DNA of 64,000 nt, taken from the NCBI GenBank assembly GCA_015180985.1, contig CP054185.1, forward strand, positions 2,039,001 to 2,103,000, given 5' to 3'. The translations under genes and the position numbers were made by a program. This stretch comes from Flammeovirgaceae bacterium (GTDB lineage Bacteria; Bacteroidota; Bacteroidia; Cytophagales; Cyclobacteriaceae). The first letter of the stretch is position 1. Every line of letters starts with the position of its first letter. The notes under the pieces are model-generated. The model had not been told where the DNA came from and made no database searches. It saw nothing but the letters and a program-made list of their open reading frames with translations. This document shows, in pieces, positions 16,724 to 26,623 of the stretch.

Positions 16724-17950
16724 TTACAAAGATACATTTTTAGGCCAGCAGAGGTAGTTTTTTTTAACGATTTTACTGATGGCCTTGATGCTCGGTAAAT
16801 CGGATGCCTGAGCAATGTCCAGCAATTCGCCCGACCGCATCAGTACATTTATTTTCTGCCCTTCGGTATAGGCTTCGTTGCTCACCAGGCCCGTAGAAAA
16901 CAGGTAGGGCGCATCCGACCGGTATACTTGATACCGGCTCACAATACCTTCGCGAACAGCGGCAAGTTGTGATTTCCGAATGGGCTCGTTGCCCAGTACG
17001 ATCTGAAAAAGTTTTCGCTGCATCAGCATTTGTGACAGCGTTTTTAAAATTAAGTCAGAAGAGTTTTGCCACAGTTTAATGGCACCCCATATATCCAGGT
17101 CGTCCAGTTGGCCGTATAAGGCAAGTGTTGATTTGTTCTCTTTAAACGACTCTACGCTGGCGGTATTTTTTAAAAAGTGCATCAACGCTTCGCTGCACGT
17201 TACCTTTTCGCCTGCCTGCACCAGGTTGCGCGCCCGCCTTATCAGGTTCACCACCATCCGCTCGGCACTTAGTGTGGTTTTATGCAGGTACACCTGCCAG
17301 TACATCAGCCTGCGTGCATTTAATAAGTTTTCGATGCTGTAAATACCTTTCTCTTCCACTACCAGTTGATCTTTATGTACACCCAGTACCTCCACAATCC
17401 GGTCAACGCCAATGGTGCCTTCGGGTACTCCGGTAAAGAAGCAATCGCGGTTCAGGTAATCCAGCCGGTCAATATCCAGCTGGCTCGAAACAAGCTGGTT
17501 AAAGAATTTACGTTTGTAACTGTTTCTGAAGATTTTCAGGCTCAGATCAAGCGCACCATTAAATTGTCTGTTCAACTCGTTCATGAACAGGTAGGAAATA
17601 CTCTCGTGCTTTATACCGGGCAGCAGGCTCTCTTCGAGGGCGTGCGACAGCGGGCCGTGGCCGATATCGTGTAACAAAACAGCAATTGAAGCGGCTTCGA
17701 ATTCATCATCGGAAACAGAAACACCTTTAAGCCGGAGCGTGTCAAGTACGCGTCCCATCAGGTGCAGCGCACCCAGGGCATGCTGAAAGCGGGTGTGTTG
17801 CGCACCAGGGTACACCAGGTCGGTAAGGCCCAGTTGTTTAATATGGCGAAGGCGCTGAAACCACGGATGTTCGATAATATCGTACACCAATTCGCTTCGA
17901 ATCCGGATAAACCCGTACACCGGGTCGTTAATGATCTTCTTCTTGTTCAA
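16724..17950 (-). CDS. HD-domain phosphohydrolase (dNTPase-like)
   Basis: A protein of about 408 residues related to deoxynucleoside triphosphate triphosphohydrolases (SAMHD1/dGTPase-like). The HD metal motif is HTRFQHALG plus LLHDIGHGPLSHALE, with the final Asp in SQLDIDRLDYLNRD. These would hydrolyse phosphate esters, plausibly dNTPs. No ATG exists near the start. The best initiation codon is TTG at 17950, which makes the protein begin NKKKIINDPVYGF, the usual beginning of this family. A longer start at 18007 (also TTG) would overlap the porX start and is less likely. It diverges from porX. Confidence 0.88.
   Translation of the reverse strand: MNKKKIINDPVYGFIRIRSELVYDIIEHPWFQRLRHIKQLGLTDLVYPGAQHTRFQHALGALHLMGRVLDTLRLKGVSVSDDEFEAASIAVLLHDIGHGPLSHALEESLLPGIKHESISYLFMNELNRQFNGALDLSLKIFRNSYKRKFFNQLVSSQLDIDRLDYLNRDCFFTGVPEGTIGVDRIVEVLGVHKDQLVVEEKGIYSIENLLNARRLMYWQVYLHKTTLSAERMVVNLIRRARNLVQAGEKVTCSEALMHFLKNTASVESFKENKSTLALYGQLDDLDIWGAIKLWQNSSDLILKTLSQMLMQRKLFQIVLGNEPIRKSQLAAVREGIVSRYQVYRSDAPYLFSTGLVSNEAYTEGQKINVLMRSGELLDIAQASDLPSIKAISKIVKKNYLCWPKNVSL
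16727..16734 (-). promoter_or_regulatory. -7 box for lpxD
   Basis: Minus-strand TATCTTTG, exact TAnnTTTG, located over the last codons of the HD gene and 74 bp before the lpxD ATG. No clear -33 element was seen. Confidence 0.45.
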
Positions 17951-17998
17951 GGATTTCGAATCAAGGTAACAGATGAGTAACTTCGGGCAAATATTTGT

Positions 17999-19567
17999 AT
18001 GATGCAAAGATACAGCATTTTGTGGGCTGATGATGAGATTGATTTGTTAAAGCCGCACATCCTGTTCATGGAACAGCGCGGGTATGACATTACCCCGGTC
18101 AATAACGGTTCGGATGCGGTGGAGTTGTGTGAAACAAAACACTTTGATGTGGTTTTTCTGGATGAGCATATGCCCGGACTTTCCGGTTTGGAGGCTCTCA
18201 GCCAGATCAAGGCAAGTAAACCCAATCTTCCGGTAGTGATGATTACAAAGAATGAAGAAGAACAAATTATGGAAGAGGCCATCGGGTCCAAGATTGCAGA
18301 TTACCTCATCAAGCCGCTTAACCCTAGCCAGATATTACTGTCGGTTAAAAAAATTCTAGACAACAAGCGGCTGGTGATTGAAAAGGCCAACCTCTCTTAT
18401 CAGCAGGAGTTCCGAAAAATCAGTATGGAGTTGCTGGACGACATGAACCACGAGGCCTGGGCCGAGATTTATAAAAAACTGGTGCACTGGGAACTGCAGC
18501 TTGACCAGGACGATAACCGCGACATGGCCGAAGTGCTTGAGTCACAAAAAACCGAAGCCAATGCCGGCTTTGCCAAATTTGTGATCAGGAATTATGAAAA
18601 ATGGCTGAACGACCCCAATGCCGATAAGCCGTTGCTGTCGCACCAGCTGATGAAGCGAAAGGTTTTCCCGGAAATTGGCAAGGGTAAGCCGGTCTTCGTA
18701 ATCCTGATTGATAACCTCAGGCTTGACCAGTGGAGAATGATTGAGCCGGTGGTTGCTGAGCATTTTACAATTACTAACGAGGCAACCTACTATTCTATAT
18801 TGCCCACTACCACCGCCTACTCGCGTAATGCCATCTTTTCCGGTATGCTGCCGGCCGAGATGGCCAAGAGTCACCCGGAAATTTGGGTGGGCGAAGACGA
18901 AGAAGAAGGAAAGAATAATTTTGAAGACGAGTTCCTCGAAAAACAATTGCGCAAGAATAACCTGAACATCCGGTACTCCTACCACAAAATCAAAATTCTC
19001 GAAGAGGGTAAGGCGCTGGCTGATTCAGTAAACAATTTGTTTCAAAATGATCTGAATGTTATCGTTTACAATTTCGTTGACATGCTCTCGCATGCCCGTA
19101 CCGACATGGCCATGATACGAGAGCTCGCACCCGATGAATCGGCTTACCGTTCCATCACCAAATCATGGTTTATCCATTCGCCCCTGCTCGACATTATGAA
19201 GGAAATTGCCGCTAAGCCGGCCCGGATAATCATCACCACCGACCACGGCACCATCCGGGTGAAGCGCCCTTTTAAAATTGTGGGCGATCGGAGCGTTAAT
19301 TCAAACCTCCGTTATAAACAGGGTAAAAACCTGGGCTTTGAAGGCGATAAGATTATGCATGCCGCCAAACCCGAACGCCTTTACCTACCGAAGGTAAATG
19401 TCTCTACCTCGTATGTTTTTGCCATCGAAGATCAATTCTTTGCGTACCCCAATAACTATAACTACTATGTTAATTTTTATAAAGACACCTTCCAGCATGG
19501 CGGGGTAAGCTTGGAAGAGATGATAATCCCTATTATTTTCTTAAATTCGAAAAATGCGGCCGGTTGA
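17999..19567 (+). CDS. porX: PorX, T9SS two-component regulator with PglZ domain
   Basis: A 522-residue cytosolic regulator of the type IX secretion system. The N-terminal receiver domain (~5-120) has the phosphoacceptor D55 in VVFLDEHMPG and the acid pair D11-D12. The C-terminal PglZ/alkaline-phosphatase-like domain (~205-515) has metal-binding residues in FVILIDNLRLDQW and ITTDHGTIRV. In Porphyromonas and Flavobacterium, PorX with PorY/SigP controls T9SS genes and gliding. A second ATG at 18002 is an alternative start. The 3' end overlaps tsaE by 14 bp. Confidence 0.96.
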   Translation: MMQRYSILWADDEIDLLKPHILFMEQRGYDITPVNNGSDAVELCETKHFDVVFLDEHMPGLSGLEALSQIKASKPNLPVVMITKNEEEQIMEEAIGSKIADYLIKPLNPSQILLSVKKILDNKRLVIEKANLSYQQEFRKISMELLDDMNHEAWAEIYKKLVHWELQLDQDDNRDMAEVLESQKTEANAGFAKFVIRNYEKWLNDPNADKPLLSHQLMKRKVFPEIGKGKPVFVILIDNLRLDQWRMIEPVVAEHFTITNEATYYSILPTTTAYSRNAIFSGMLPAEMAKSHPEIWVGEDEEEGKNNFEDEFLEKQLRKNNLNIRYSYHKIKILEEGKALADSVNNLFQNDLNVIVYNFVDMLSHARTDMAMIRELAPDESAYRSITKSWFIHSPLLDIMKEIAAKPARIIITTDHGTIRVKRPFKIVGDRSVNSNLRYKQGKNLGFEGDKIMHAAKPERLYLPKVNVSTSYVFAIEDQFFAYPNNYNYYVNFYKDTFQHGGVSLEEMIIPIIFLNSKNAAG

Positions 19568-20018
19568 AAAGACGCTGGTTTTCAGAAATATAAAATTGGC
19601 TGATTTAGACCGGGTTGCCAAAGCGGTGTTGCAGGCTGCCAGAGAGTGGCGTGTTTTTACCTTTACCGGTGAGTTGGGTACAGGTAAAACAACATTTATC
19701 AAAGCCATGGGTAACGTGCTTGGCGTAGTAAGTGTGATGAGCAGTCCCACGTTTTCGATTGTTAACGAGTATGAACTGAAAGATGGAACGCGTTTTTTGC
19801 ATTTCGATTTTTATCGGATTGCATCGGAAGCCGAGGCAGCAGAACTAGGCGTAGAGGAATATTTTGATTCGGGCGATTACTGTTTTATAGAATGGCCCGA
19901 CCGGATTACCTCGTTACTGCCGGATCGCTATGTTAACATAAGGATTGCCGTGCAGCCGGATAACCAACGACAACTGGAATTTTCAATTCATGGCGGAGAA
20001 AAAAAAGAGCGGATTTGA
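19554..20018 (+). CDS. tsaE: tRNA threonylcarbamoyladenosine ATPase TsaE
   Basis: TsaE is the P-loop ATPase that drives the TsaD/TsaB complex in N6-threonylcarbamoyl-adenosine modification of ANN-decoding tRNAs. It is 154 residues long with Walker A GELGTGKTT at 39-47, SSPTFSIVNEY and the HFDFYR motif. It is an essential housekeeping function. The start ATG lies inside porX (14-bp overlap) and the end overlaps ald by 29 bp, so porX-tsaE-ald is one operon. Confidence 0.96.
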   Translation: MRPVEKTLVFRNIKLADLDRVAKAVLQAAREWRVFTFTGELGTGKTTFIKAMGNVLGVVSVMSSPTFSIVNEYELKDGTRFLHFDFYRIASEAEAAELGVEEYFDSGDYCFIEWPDRITSLLPDRYVNIRIAVQPDNQRQLEFSIHGGEKKERI

Positions 20019-21213
20019 AACACTGGCCCAGGCAGGCCTGGCCACCCAGGAACAGATGCTTGCGGTAAAGAAAAAGAAGGGTACCTTCTTTCTTGGGCTT
20101 CCACGCGAAATATCCCTGCAGGAAAATCGGATTACGTTAACACCCGATGCGGTGGCCATTCTGGTAAATAACGGCCACCAGGTGTGGGTGGAAACAAAGG
20201 CCGGTGCCGGCTCCAAGTTTTCCGATCAGCAGTACAGCGAAGCAGGGGCAACCATTGTTTACTCCCCCCAGGAAGTTTATAAAGCCGATGTTATTCTGAA
20301 AATTGAGCCACCCACACTCGAGGAAACAGAATATATGCGGCCGGGCCAAACGCTGATATCGGCCATTCAATTAGGGCACCTGCAGCCGGAATACATACAA
20401 GCATTGCTTAAAAAGAAAGTTACCGCCCTGGCTTTTGAATTTATTGAAGATAAAGTGGGCGGCATGCCCATCATCCGGGCCATGAGCGAAATTGCCGGCA
20501 GCTCGGTGATGCTCATCGCAGCCGAGTATTTAAGCACTGCCAACAACGGCAAAGGCGTTATTCTTGGCGGCATTACCGGAGTACCGCCTACCAAGGTTGT
20601 GATTATCGGGGCAGGAACGGTGGCCGAGTATTCAGCCCGGGCCGCCCTGGGTATGGGCGCTGATGTTCAGATTTTCGATAACCACCTGTATAAACTCAGG
20701 CGCATTAAACATTTATTGGGCCAGCAGGTGTACACCTCCACCATTGATACGCTTACGCTGAGCGAGTCGCTAAAAACAGCTGATGTGGTAATTGGCGCAC
20801 TGCGGGCCGAAAAGGGCAGGGCACGCATTGTAGTTTCGGAGGAGATGGTAAGCAAAATGAAACCTGATTCACTGATTATTGATTTGAGTATCGATCAGGG
20901 CGGTTGTGTGGAGACCTCGGAAATTACTACGCTAAAGAAGCCGGTGTTCAGAAAGTACGATGTGATTCATTACTGCGTACCCAATGTGGCCTCGCGGGTA
21001 GCGCACACTGCTGCAACGGCCCTCAGCAATATTTTTACGCCCACCATTTTACGGGCAGCCGAAGAAGGCGGGGTAGAGCAGATGATTTTCTCCAGCAAAT
21101 GGTTTATGAAAGGCGTTTACACCTACAAGGGCAGCCTGACCAACGAGGCGGTGGGCCGCAAGTTTGGTATGAAGTACAAAAACATTGAGCTGCTGCTGGC
21201 CGCGCGGTTTTAG
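19990..21213 (+). CDS. ald: Alanine dehydrogenase
   Basis: A 407-residue NAD-dependent L-alanine dehydrogenase (AlaDH/pyridine-nucleotide transhydrogenase N-terminal fold), interconverting alanine with pyruvate and ammonia. The N-terminal catalytic domain contains GLPREISLQENRI, and the NAD-binding domain has the Rossmann motif VIIGAGTVAEYSARAA. The frame is open upstream, but the ATG at 19990 is chosen because the family's FETLAQAGL start follows. It overlaps tsaE by 29 bp and converges on valS with 5 bp between stops. Confidence 0.9.
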   Translation: MAEKKKSGFETLAQAGLATQEQMLAVKKKKGTFFLGLPREISLQENRITLTPDAVAILVNNGHQVWVETKAGAGSKFSDQQYSEAGATIVYSPQEVYKADVILKIEPPTLEETEYMRPGQTLISAIQLGHLQPEYIQALLKKKVTALAFEFIEDKVGGMPIIRAMSEIAGSSVMLIAAEYLSTANNGKGVILGGITGVPPTKVVIIGAGTVAEYSARAALGMGADVQIFDNHLYKLRRIKHLLGQQVYTSTIDTLTLSESLKTADVVIGALRAEKGRARIVVSEEMVSKMKPDSLIIDLSIDQGGCVETSEITTLKKPVFRKYDVIHYCVPNVASRVAHTAATALSNIFTPTILRAAEEGGVEQMIFSSKWFMKGVYTYKGSLTNEAVGRKFGMKYKNIELLLAARF

Positions 21214-21218
21214 AACGT

Positions 21219-23849
21219 TCAAAGTTCACTCAACGTTTTCTCAAGCGCCTTGATTTTCGCCTCGGCATCGGCTTTTTTCTTTTTCTCCATTTCAATTACC
21301 TGAGGAGGGGCGCTGCTCATAAACCGTTCGTTGCTGAGTTTGCTGTTCACAGCATTCAAAAATCCACGCTGGTAGTCTATTTCTTTCTGTAACGCCACGC
21401 GCTGCGCCTCGGCATCAACTTTGCCGTTCAGCGGTATTGAAAATTCGGTTGACTGAATAACAAAATTGATTCCTCCGGGCACAGCCGGCTGGCCAAAACT
21501 TACATCGCTCAGGTTGCCCAGTTTTTTTATTACGCCTAAAAAAGCACTGCTCTGCAAGGCTGTATTATTTTTCACCTGAATTTTCAGTGGCTCCTTTGGC
21601 GACAGGTTTTTGGAGTTGCGGGTGTTGCGTATTTCGGCAATCACGTCAAACGCAAAGGCTGCTTCTTTTAAAACCGATGAGTCATACGGCTTAACCTTCG
21701 GCCAGTTTGAAACAATCAGGTACTCGCGCTCACCGCGGTTACGCAACTCGTGCCACAGTTCTTCAGTAATAAAAGGCATAAACGGGTGCAGCATTTTCAG
21801 AGCGCTTTCGAAAAACGAAACGGTTTTATCGTACGTAACCTGATCGATAGGTTGGTTGAACCCCGGCTTTACCATTTCGAGGTACCACGAACAGAAATCT
21901 TCCCAGGTGAGTTTATACACCGTCATCAGCGCATCCGAGATGCGGAATTTTTCAAAATGGTCATCCAGTTCCTGCAACGCCTGGTTGAGCCGGCTTTCAA
22001 ACCAGGCACAGGCCGTTTGGTTTTCGGCAGGCTGTGGTGCAGGGTGTGTACTCCAGCCCTTCACCAGCCGGAAGGCGTTCCAGATTTTATTGGCAAAGTT
22101 GCGGCCCTGTTCGCACAGTTTCTCATCAAAAAGTAAGTCGTTACCGGCCGGAGAACTGAACAGCATACCGGTGCGCACGCCATCGGCACCATACCTGGCC
22201 ATCAGTTCAAGCGGGTCGGGCGAATTGCCCAAGGACTTCGACATTTTGCGGCCCTGCTTGTCGCGTACAATGCCGGTGAGGTACACATTTTTAAAGGGCA
22301 TTTCGCTCCGGTATTCATAGCCGGCTATGATCATACGGGCCACCCAGAAGAAGAGAATTTCGGGCGCAGTAACCAGGTCGTTGGTAGGATAGAAGTAGTT
22401 TAAATCCTTGTTACCCTTGTTGCCATCTTTAAATACTGAGCAATCAAAAACAGCTATCGGCCAGAGCCAGCTTGAGAACCACGTATCGAGTACATCCTCA
22501 TCCTGCTTCAGCGACTCTTCATGCAGGGTAGGATTTTTCAGACTCAGTTGCTCGTAGGCTTCCTGGCGGGTTTTGGCAACAGCAAAGGTACCGTCAGGCG
22601 CATACCAGGCCGGAATGCGGTGCCCCCACCAGAGCTGGCGCGAAATGCACCAGTCGCGCACGTCTTCCATCCAGTGGCTGTAGGTGTTTTTAAATTTTGG
22701 CGGTATCAGCCGGATGGTGTCGTTCATCACGTTATCGAGTGCCGGTTTGGTAATGGCCTTCATTTTTACAAACCACTGCAGCGAAAGGCGCGGCTCAATT
22801 ACGGCATCGGTGCGCTCCGAAAAGCCTACGTTGCTTTTGTAGTCTTCCACCTTGCTCAGGTAATTGCCTTCTTCGAGCAGTTTGGCAATTTTTTTACGGG
22901 CAATAAATCGATCTTCGCCTATGAGTATCTGCGCTTTTTCATTCAGGGTGCCATCATCGTTCAGGATGTCGATGAGATCGAGGTTGTGCTTTTTGCCTAA
23001 CTCGTAATCATTCAAATCGTGCGCAGGGGTTACTTTCAGGCAGCCCGTACCGAACTCCATGGTTACGTACTCATCTTCGATGATCGGGATAGATCGGTTA
23101 ATCAACGGTATGAGGGCACGCTTTCCTTTCAGGTGTTTGTATCGTTCATCGTTCGGGTTAATACAAATGGCTGTATCGGCCATAATGGTTTCGGGCCGTA
23201 CTGTGGCGATGGTGACGAAGTCGTTAGTGCCTTCAATGGGGTAGTTGATGTAATACAGTTTTGACTGCACATCTTTATAATTCACCTCGTCATCCGAGAG
23301 AGCGGTTTTACCAACCGGGTCCCAGTTAATCATCCGCAGCCCGCGGTAGATGTAGCCTTTCCGGTACAGATCGATAAATACATCAATCACAGCATCGTAA
23401 TAATCGGCATCCATGGTAAACTTCGTACGGTTCCAGTCGCACGAAGCACCCAGCTTTTTAAGTTGTTCCAGAATGATGCCTCCGTATTTTTCTTTCCACT
23501 CCCACGCATACTTAAGAAATTGTTCGCGGGTGAGGTCTGATTTCTTGATTCCCTTTTCACGCAGCATGGCCACCACCCGTGCTTCTGTAGCAATGGAGGC
23601 GTGGTCGGTGCCGGGTACCCAGCAGGCTTCCTTTCCCTGCATACGGGCCCTGCGGATGAGCACATCCTGTATGGTGTTGTTAAGCATGTGGCCCATGTGC
23701 AGTACACCGGTAACATTGGGCGGAGGAATTACAATGCAATAGGGCTCCTTTTGCGGGTTGACGGATGCACTGAAAAAACCCTTGTCCATCCACTGCTGGT
23801 ACCACTTTCCTTCAACATCGGCAGGGTTATATTTAGTCGATAAGGCCAT
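21219..23849 (-). CDS. valS: Valyl-tRNA synthetase
   Basis: An 876-residue class I synthetase charging tRNA-Val. The HIGH-type motif is [14 protein letters not shown] near residue 40 and KMSKS appears as [10 protein letters not shown]. The large CP1 editing insert is present, followed by a DALR-type anticodon-binding domain and a coiled-coil C-terminal arm. The ATG at 23849 starts [17 protein letters not shown], the family's usual beginning; a TTG-type extension upstream was rejected. A -7 box at 23870-23877 precedes it. Confidence 0.97.
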   Translation of the reverse strand: MALSTKYNPADVEGKWYQQWMDKGFFSASVNPQKEPYCIVIPPPNVTGVLHMGHMLNNTIQDVLIRRARMQGKEACWVPGTDHASIATEARVVAMLREKGIKKSDLTREQFLKYAWEWKEKYGGIILEQLKKLGASCDWNRTKFTMDADYYDAVIDVFIDLYRKGYIYRGLRMINWDPVGKTALSDDEVNYKDVQSKLYYINYPIEGTNDFVTIATVRPETIMADTAICINPNDERYKHLKGKRALIPLINRSIPIIEDEYVTMEFGTGCLKVTPAHDLNDYELGKKHNLDLIDILNDDGTLNEKAQILIGEDRFIARKKIAKLLEEGNYLSKVEDYKSNVGFSERTDAVIEPRLSLQWFVKMKAITKPALDNVMNDTIRLIPPKFKNTYSHWMEDVRDWCISRQLWWGHRIPAWYAPDGTFAVAKTRQEAYEQLSLKNPTLHEESLKQDEDVLDTWFSSWLWPIAVFDCSVFKDGNKGNKDLNYFYPTNDLVTAPEILFFWVARMIIAGYEYRSEMPFKNVYLTGIVRDKQGRKMSKSLGNSPDPLELMARYGADGVRTGMLFSSPAGNDLLFDEKLCEQGRNFANKIWNAFRLVKGWSTHPAPQPAENQTACAWFESRLNQALQELDDHFEKFRISDALMTVYKLTWEDFCSWYLEMVKPGFNQPIDQVTYDKTVSFFESALKMLHPFMPFITEELWHELRNRGEREYLIVSNWPKVKPYDSSVLKEAAFAFDVIAEIRNTRNSKNLSPKEPLKIQVKNNTALQSSAFLGVIKKLGNLSDVSFGQPAVPGGINFVIQSTEFSIPLNGKVDAEAQRVALQKEIDYQRGFLNAVNSKLSNERFMSSAPPQVIEMEKKKKADAEAKIKALEKTLSEL

Positions 23850-23869
23850 ACAAAAACAAGAATGAGGGG

Positions 23870-23877
23870 CAAAATTA
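23870..23877 (-). promoter_or_regulatory. -7 box of valS
   Basis: Minus-strand TAATTTTG, exact TAnnTTTG, 20 bp before the valS ATG and within the 49-bp gap after the methyltransferase gene. Confidence 0.5.
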
Positions 23878-23898
23878 AGCAAAAGCGTCAACTGCCGG

Positions 23899-25254
23899 TT
23901 ATGGCTTCATGCGGATTCGCCAGGCCGATGGATAGAGGTTATTGACCCGGTTGGCAAGTACGTTTACCCAGCCTAATGGAATGGTTTTGTAAGTAACAAG
24001 TGCAAAACCCGTATGAGTTGAATCAACGGGAATGCTTTCTTTCCGAAGATAGGCCAGGGCTTGTGGCAGGGATAGGTCAATGCATGGAAAGTTTTGAGTA
24101 TTCAGGTGGACGGAAAGTGCGGCAGCATGTTCGGGTACCAGTTTATCCCGACCGGCCGTGGCAACTGCAGTGCCGGCCAGCAGCACGTTGAGGTGCTGAG
24201 TAAGGAATTCAATTTCATCAGCCCGATCACCAGGTAGTGCCCGAATAAGATTATTGTGCAGAAAAAAAGAAAACCCGTCATGATTTTTTAGCCAGTCACT
24301 TATCCTATCCCGTTCCTCTTTTTTAAGAGGTGCGATGTTGCTTTTTGGTTTTATCCGTATTTCGCTTTGCAGGGCTAACTTGCGGATGGCGGCCAGAAAA
24401 AAGCCTTCGCCTTTAACGCGGTGCGGATAAAACCGGTAACCGATAGCCTTACCGGTACTCACCCCGATGTTCCAGGATTTCTGAATGTTTAGGGCAACTG
24501 GCTCGGCTTCCCGGGTTTTTATCAGTCGTTCAATTACTTCTTCATTTTCTGAACGGTTATGGGTACAGGTGCTGTAAACAAGAATTCCGTTTTCTTTCAG
24601 TGCGGGCCATGCATCGTCAATAATCCGTTGTTGCCTGCGCGAGCATAACTGCACGTTATTCAACGACCATTCGCTTCGTGCATTTTCGTCTTTTCTGAAA
24701 AGCCCTTCGCCCGAGCAGGGTGCATCTACAACAACCATATCGAAGAACCCTTTCAGTTCACCAAAATCTTGCGGATCGTTATGCGTAACCAAAACATTGG
24801 CATGCCCCCACTTGATGATGTTTTCGGTAAGTATGGCTGTACGCCCGCGGATGGTTTCATTAGCAATAAGCAGACTATCCGGATGGAGTAAGCTGAGCAG
24901 GTGGGTTGATTTACCTCCGGGGGCAGCGCACAGATCGAGTACCCGTAAAGGTTTTTCTGTCAGTGCTGTTTGCCGGATTACCTGTTCCGGAAACATGGAG
25001 CTGGCTTCCTGAACATAATAGGCCCCAGCATGAAGCAGCGGGTCAAGGGTAAATACCGGTCGTTCGGCAAGGTAATATCCATACATGCTCCACGGCACGG
25101 GTTCGCCCTGGATGGTGACCGGTTTATGCGGATTGATCCGGATGCTGGTGCTTGCAGGTTGTGAAAGGCTTTGTTTATAGTTAACATAGCTGTTGCCCAA
25201 AAGGGCCTGCATCTGCACTTCAAACTCGGGCGGTAAGGTTACAGCATCAGCCAT
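23899..25254 (-). CDS. RsmF/RsmB-family RNA m5C methyltransferase
   Basis: A 451-residue SAM-dependent RNA cytosine-5 methyltransferase of the NOL1/NOP2/Sun family. The SAM-binding motif [10 protein letters not shown] is at 107-116, the catalytic cysteines are C180 in DAPCSGEG and C230 in YSTCT, and a C-terminal PUA-like, RsmF-type domain (~300-451) follows. It probably modifies 16S rRNA; the exact position is not deducible. The frame is open 76 codons further, but the ATG at 25254 ([11 protein letters not shown]) matches the family and clears the divergent fahA promoter. Confidence 0.92.
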   Translation of the reverse strand: MADAVTLPPEFEVQMQALLGNSYVNYKQSLSQPASTSIRINPHKPVTIQGEPVPWSMYGYYLAERPVFTLDPLLHAGAYYVQEASSMFPEQVIRQTALTEKPLRVLDLCAAPGGKSTHLLSLLHPDSLLIANETIRGRTAILTENIIKWGHANVLVTHNDPQDFGELKGFFDMVVVDAPCSGEGLFRKDENARSEWSLNNVQLCSRRQQRIIDDAWPALKENGILVYSTCTHNRSENEEVIERLIKTREAEPVALNIQKSWNIGVSTGKAIGYRFYPHRVKGEGFFLAAIRKLALQSEIRIKPKSNIAPLKKEERDRISDWLKNHDGFSFFLHNNLIRALPGDRADEIEFLTQHLNVLLAGTAVATAGRDKLVPEHAAALSVHLNTQNFPCIDLSLPQALAYLRKESIPVDSTHTGFALVTYKTIPLGWVNVLANRVNNLYPSAWRIRMKP

Positions 25255-25319
25255 CCGGTTAAAGTTAATAGTTTTTGTTGCCGTGGTACCTGAGCAATCG
25301 TAATATCGGTAATCATTTC

Positions 25320-25327
25320 TATTTTTG
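25320..25327 (+). promoter_or_regulatory. -7 box of fahA operon
   Basis: TATTTTTG, exact TAnnTTTG, 18 bp before the fahA ATG in the gap from the divergent methyltransferase gene. Confidence 0.5.
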
Positions 25328-25345
25328 ACTGATTCATTGCTGAGC

Positions 25346-26620
25346 ATGATTAGCGCAAACAATCCGAAACTGAAAAGCTGGGTAGAAGTACCCGCGGGGT
25401 CCGACTTTCCTATCCAAAACCTGCCGTTTGGTATTTTTAAAACCAAGTACCTCTCACCGGTAGCCGGAGTGGCTATCGGCAATTATGTGCTTGACCTGGT
25501 GTACTTGCATGAGCACGGGTTTCTGGATGGCCTCGGTCTGCCTCCCGGAGTATTTAATCAAACTTACCTGAACAGTTTTATGGCGCTCGGGCGAAAAAAG
25601 GCGCGTGAGGTACGTAACCGCATTTCGGAACTGCTTCGCCACGATAATGAGGAGTTGAAGGCCCACGTTGCCGCCCGCGAAATTGCTTTGATTCCGATGA
25701 GCGAGGTGCAAATGCTGATGCCCGTGCGGGTTGGTAACTACACCGATTTTTACAGTAGCGAGGAGCATGCCACCAATGTGGGCAGTATGTTTCGAGATCC
25801 GAAAAATGCATTACTACCCAATTGGAAGCATTTGCCGGTGGCTTATCATGGCAGAGCTTCATCCATTGTTGTATCCGGAACATCGCTGCACCGGCCGAAA
25901 GGACAGATTAAACTTCCGGATTCCGAAAACCCGATATTCGAACCAACCCGTAAACTGGATTTTGAACTGGAGATGGCCTTCATAACCTGTCAGGATACAA
26001 AACTGGGTAAACCGGTTTCGGTAGCAGAGGCTGATGATATTATTTTCGGGATGGTGTTGTTTAACGATTGGAGCGCGCGCGATATTCAGCAATGGGAGTA
26101 CGTTCCGCTTGGGCCATTTCTGTCGAAAAATTTTGGTTCCTCTATTTCTCCCTGGATCGTTACACTGGATGCGCTTGAACCCTTCCGAGTGGCCGGTCCG
26201 GAACAAAAGCCGGAAGTATTACCTTACCTCAAAACAACCGGCACAAAAAATTTTGACATCAACCTGGAGGTAAGCCTGAAACCACAACAGGGTGAGGCGA
26301 TTACCATTTGCCGCTCAAACACGAAATACCTGTACTGGAACATCAACCAGCAGCTGGCCCACCATACGGTTAATGGGTGCAACATCCAGGTAGGCGATGT
26401 GTATGCATCGGGCACGATTAGCGGTCCCACACCGGAGTCCTATGGTTCATTGCTTGAGTTAACCTGGAACGGATCAAGGCCGTTGCAATTACCCGATGGA
26501 AGCAAACGCAGCTTTATTGACGATGGCGACACGGTGGTGCTTCGGGGCTATGCCGAACGAGATGGAGTGCACATTGGCTTTGGTGAGTGCAGAGGAACAA
26601 TTTTACCGGCTTTACAATAA
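25346..26620 (+). CDS. fahA: Fumarylacetoacetase
   Basis: A 424-residue hydrolase splitting fumarylacetoacetate to fumarate and acetoacetate, the last step of tyrosine/homogentisate catabolism. It has the N-terminal SH3-like domain (~1-120) and the FAH catalytic domain. Features include YTDFYSSEEHATNVG, YHGRASSIVVSGT, the metal-binding acids around DFELEMAFI, and NDWSARDIQ. Length matches the family (~420). The ATG at 25346 is preferred to TTG codons upstream. It lies 3 bp from a flavin reductase gene; upstream enzymes such as hmgA are not in the window. Confidence 0.96.
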   Translation: MISANNPKLKSWVEVPAGSDFPIQNLPFGIFKTKYLSPVAGVAIGNYVLDLVYLHEHGFLDGLGLPPGVFNQTYLNSFMALGRKKAREVRNRISELLRHDNEELKAHVAAREIALIPMSEVQMLMPVRVGNYTDFYSSEEHATNVGSMFRDPKNALLPNWKHLPVAYHGRASSIVVSGTSLHRPKGQIKLPDSENPIFEPTRKLDFELEMAFITCQDTKLGKPVSVAEADDIIFGMVLFNDWSARDIQQWEYVPLGPFLSKNFGSSISPWIVTLDALEPFRVAGPEQKPEVLPYLKTTGTKNFDINLEVSLKPQQGEAITICRSNTKYLYWNINQQLAHHTVNGCNIQVGDVYASGTISGPTPESYGSLLELTWNGSRPLQLPDGSKRSFIDDGDTVVLRGYAERDGVHIGFGECRGTILPALQ

Positions 26621-26623
26621 ACT

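Noticed and set aside
21214-21218. Terminator in the ald-valS convergent junction
   Set aside because: The 5-bp junction and flanks show no hairpin with a T-run on either strand.
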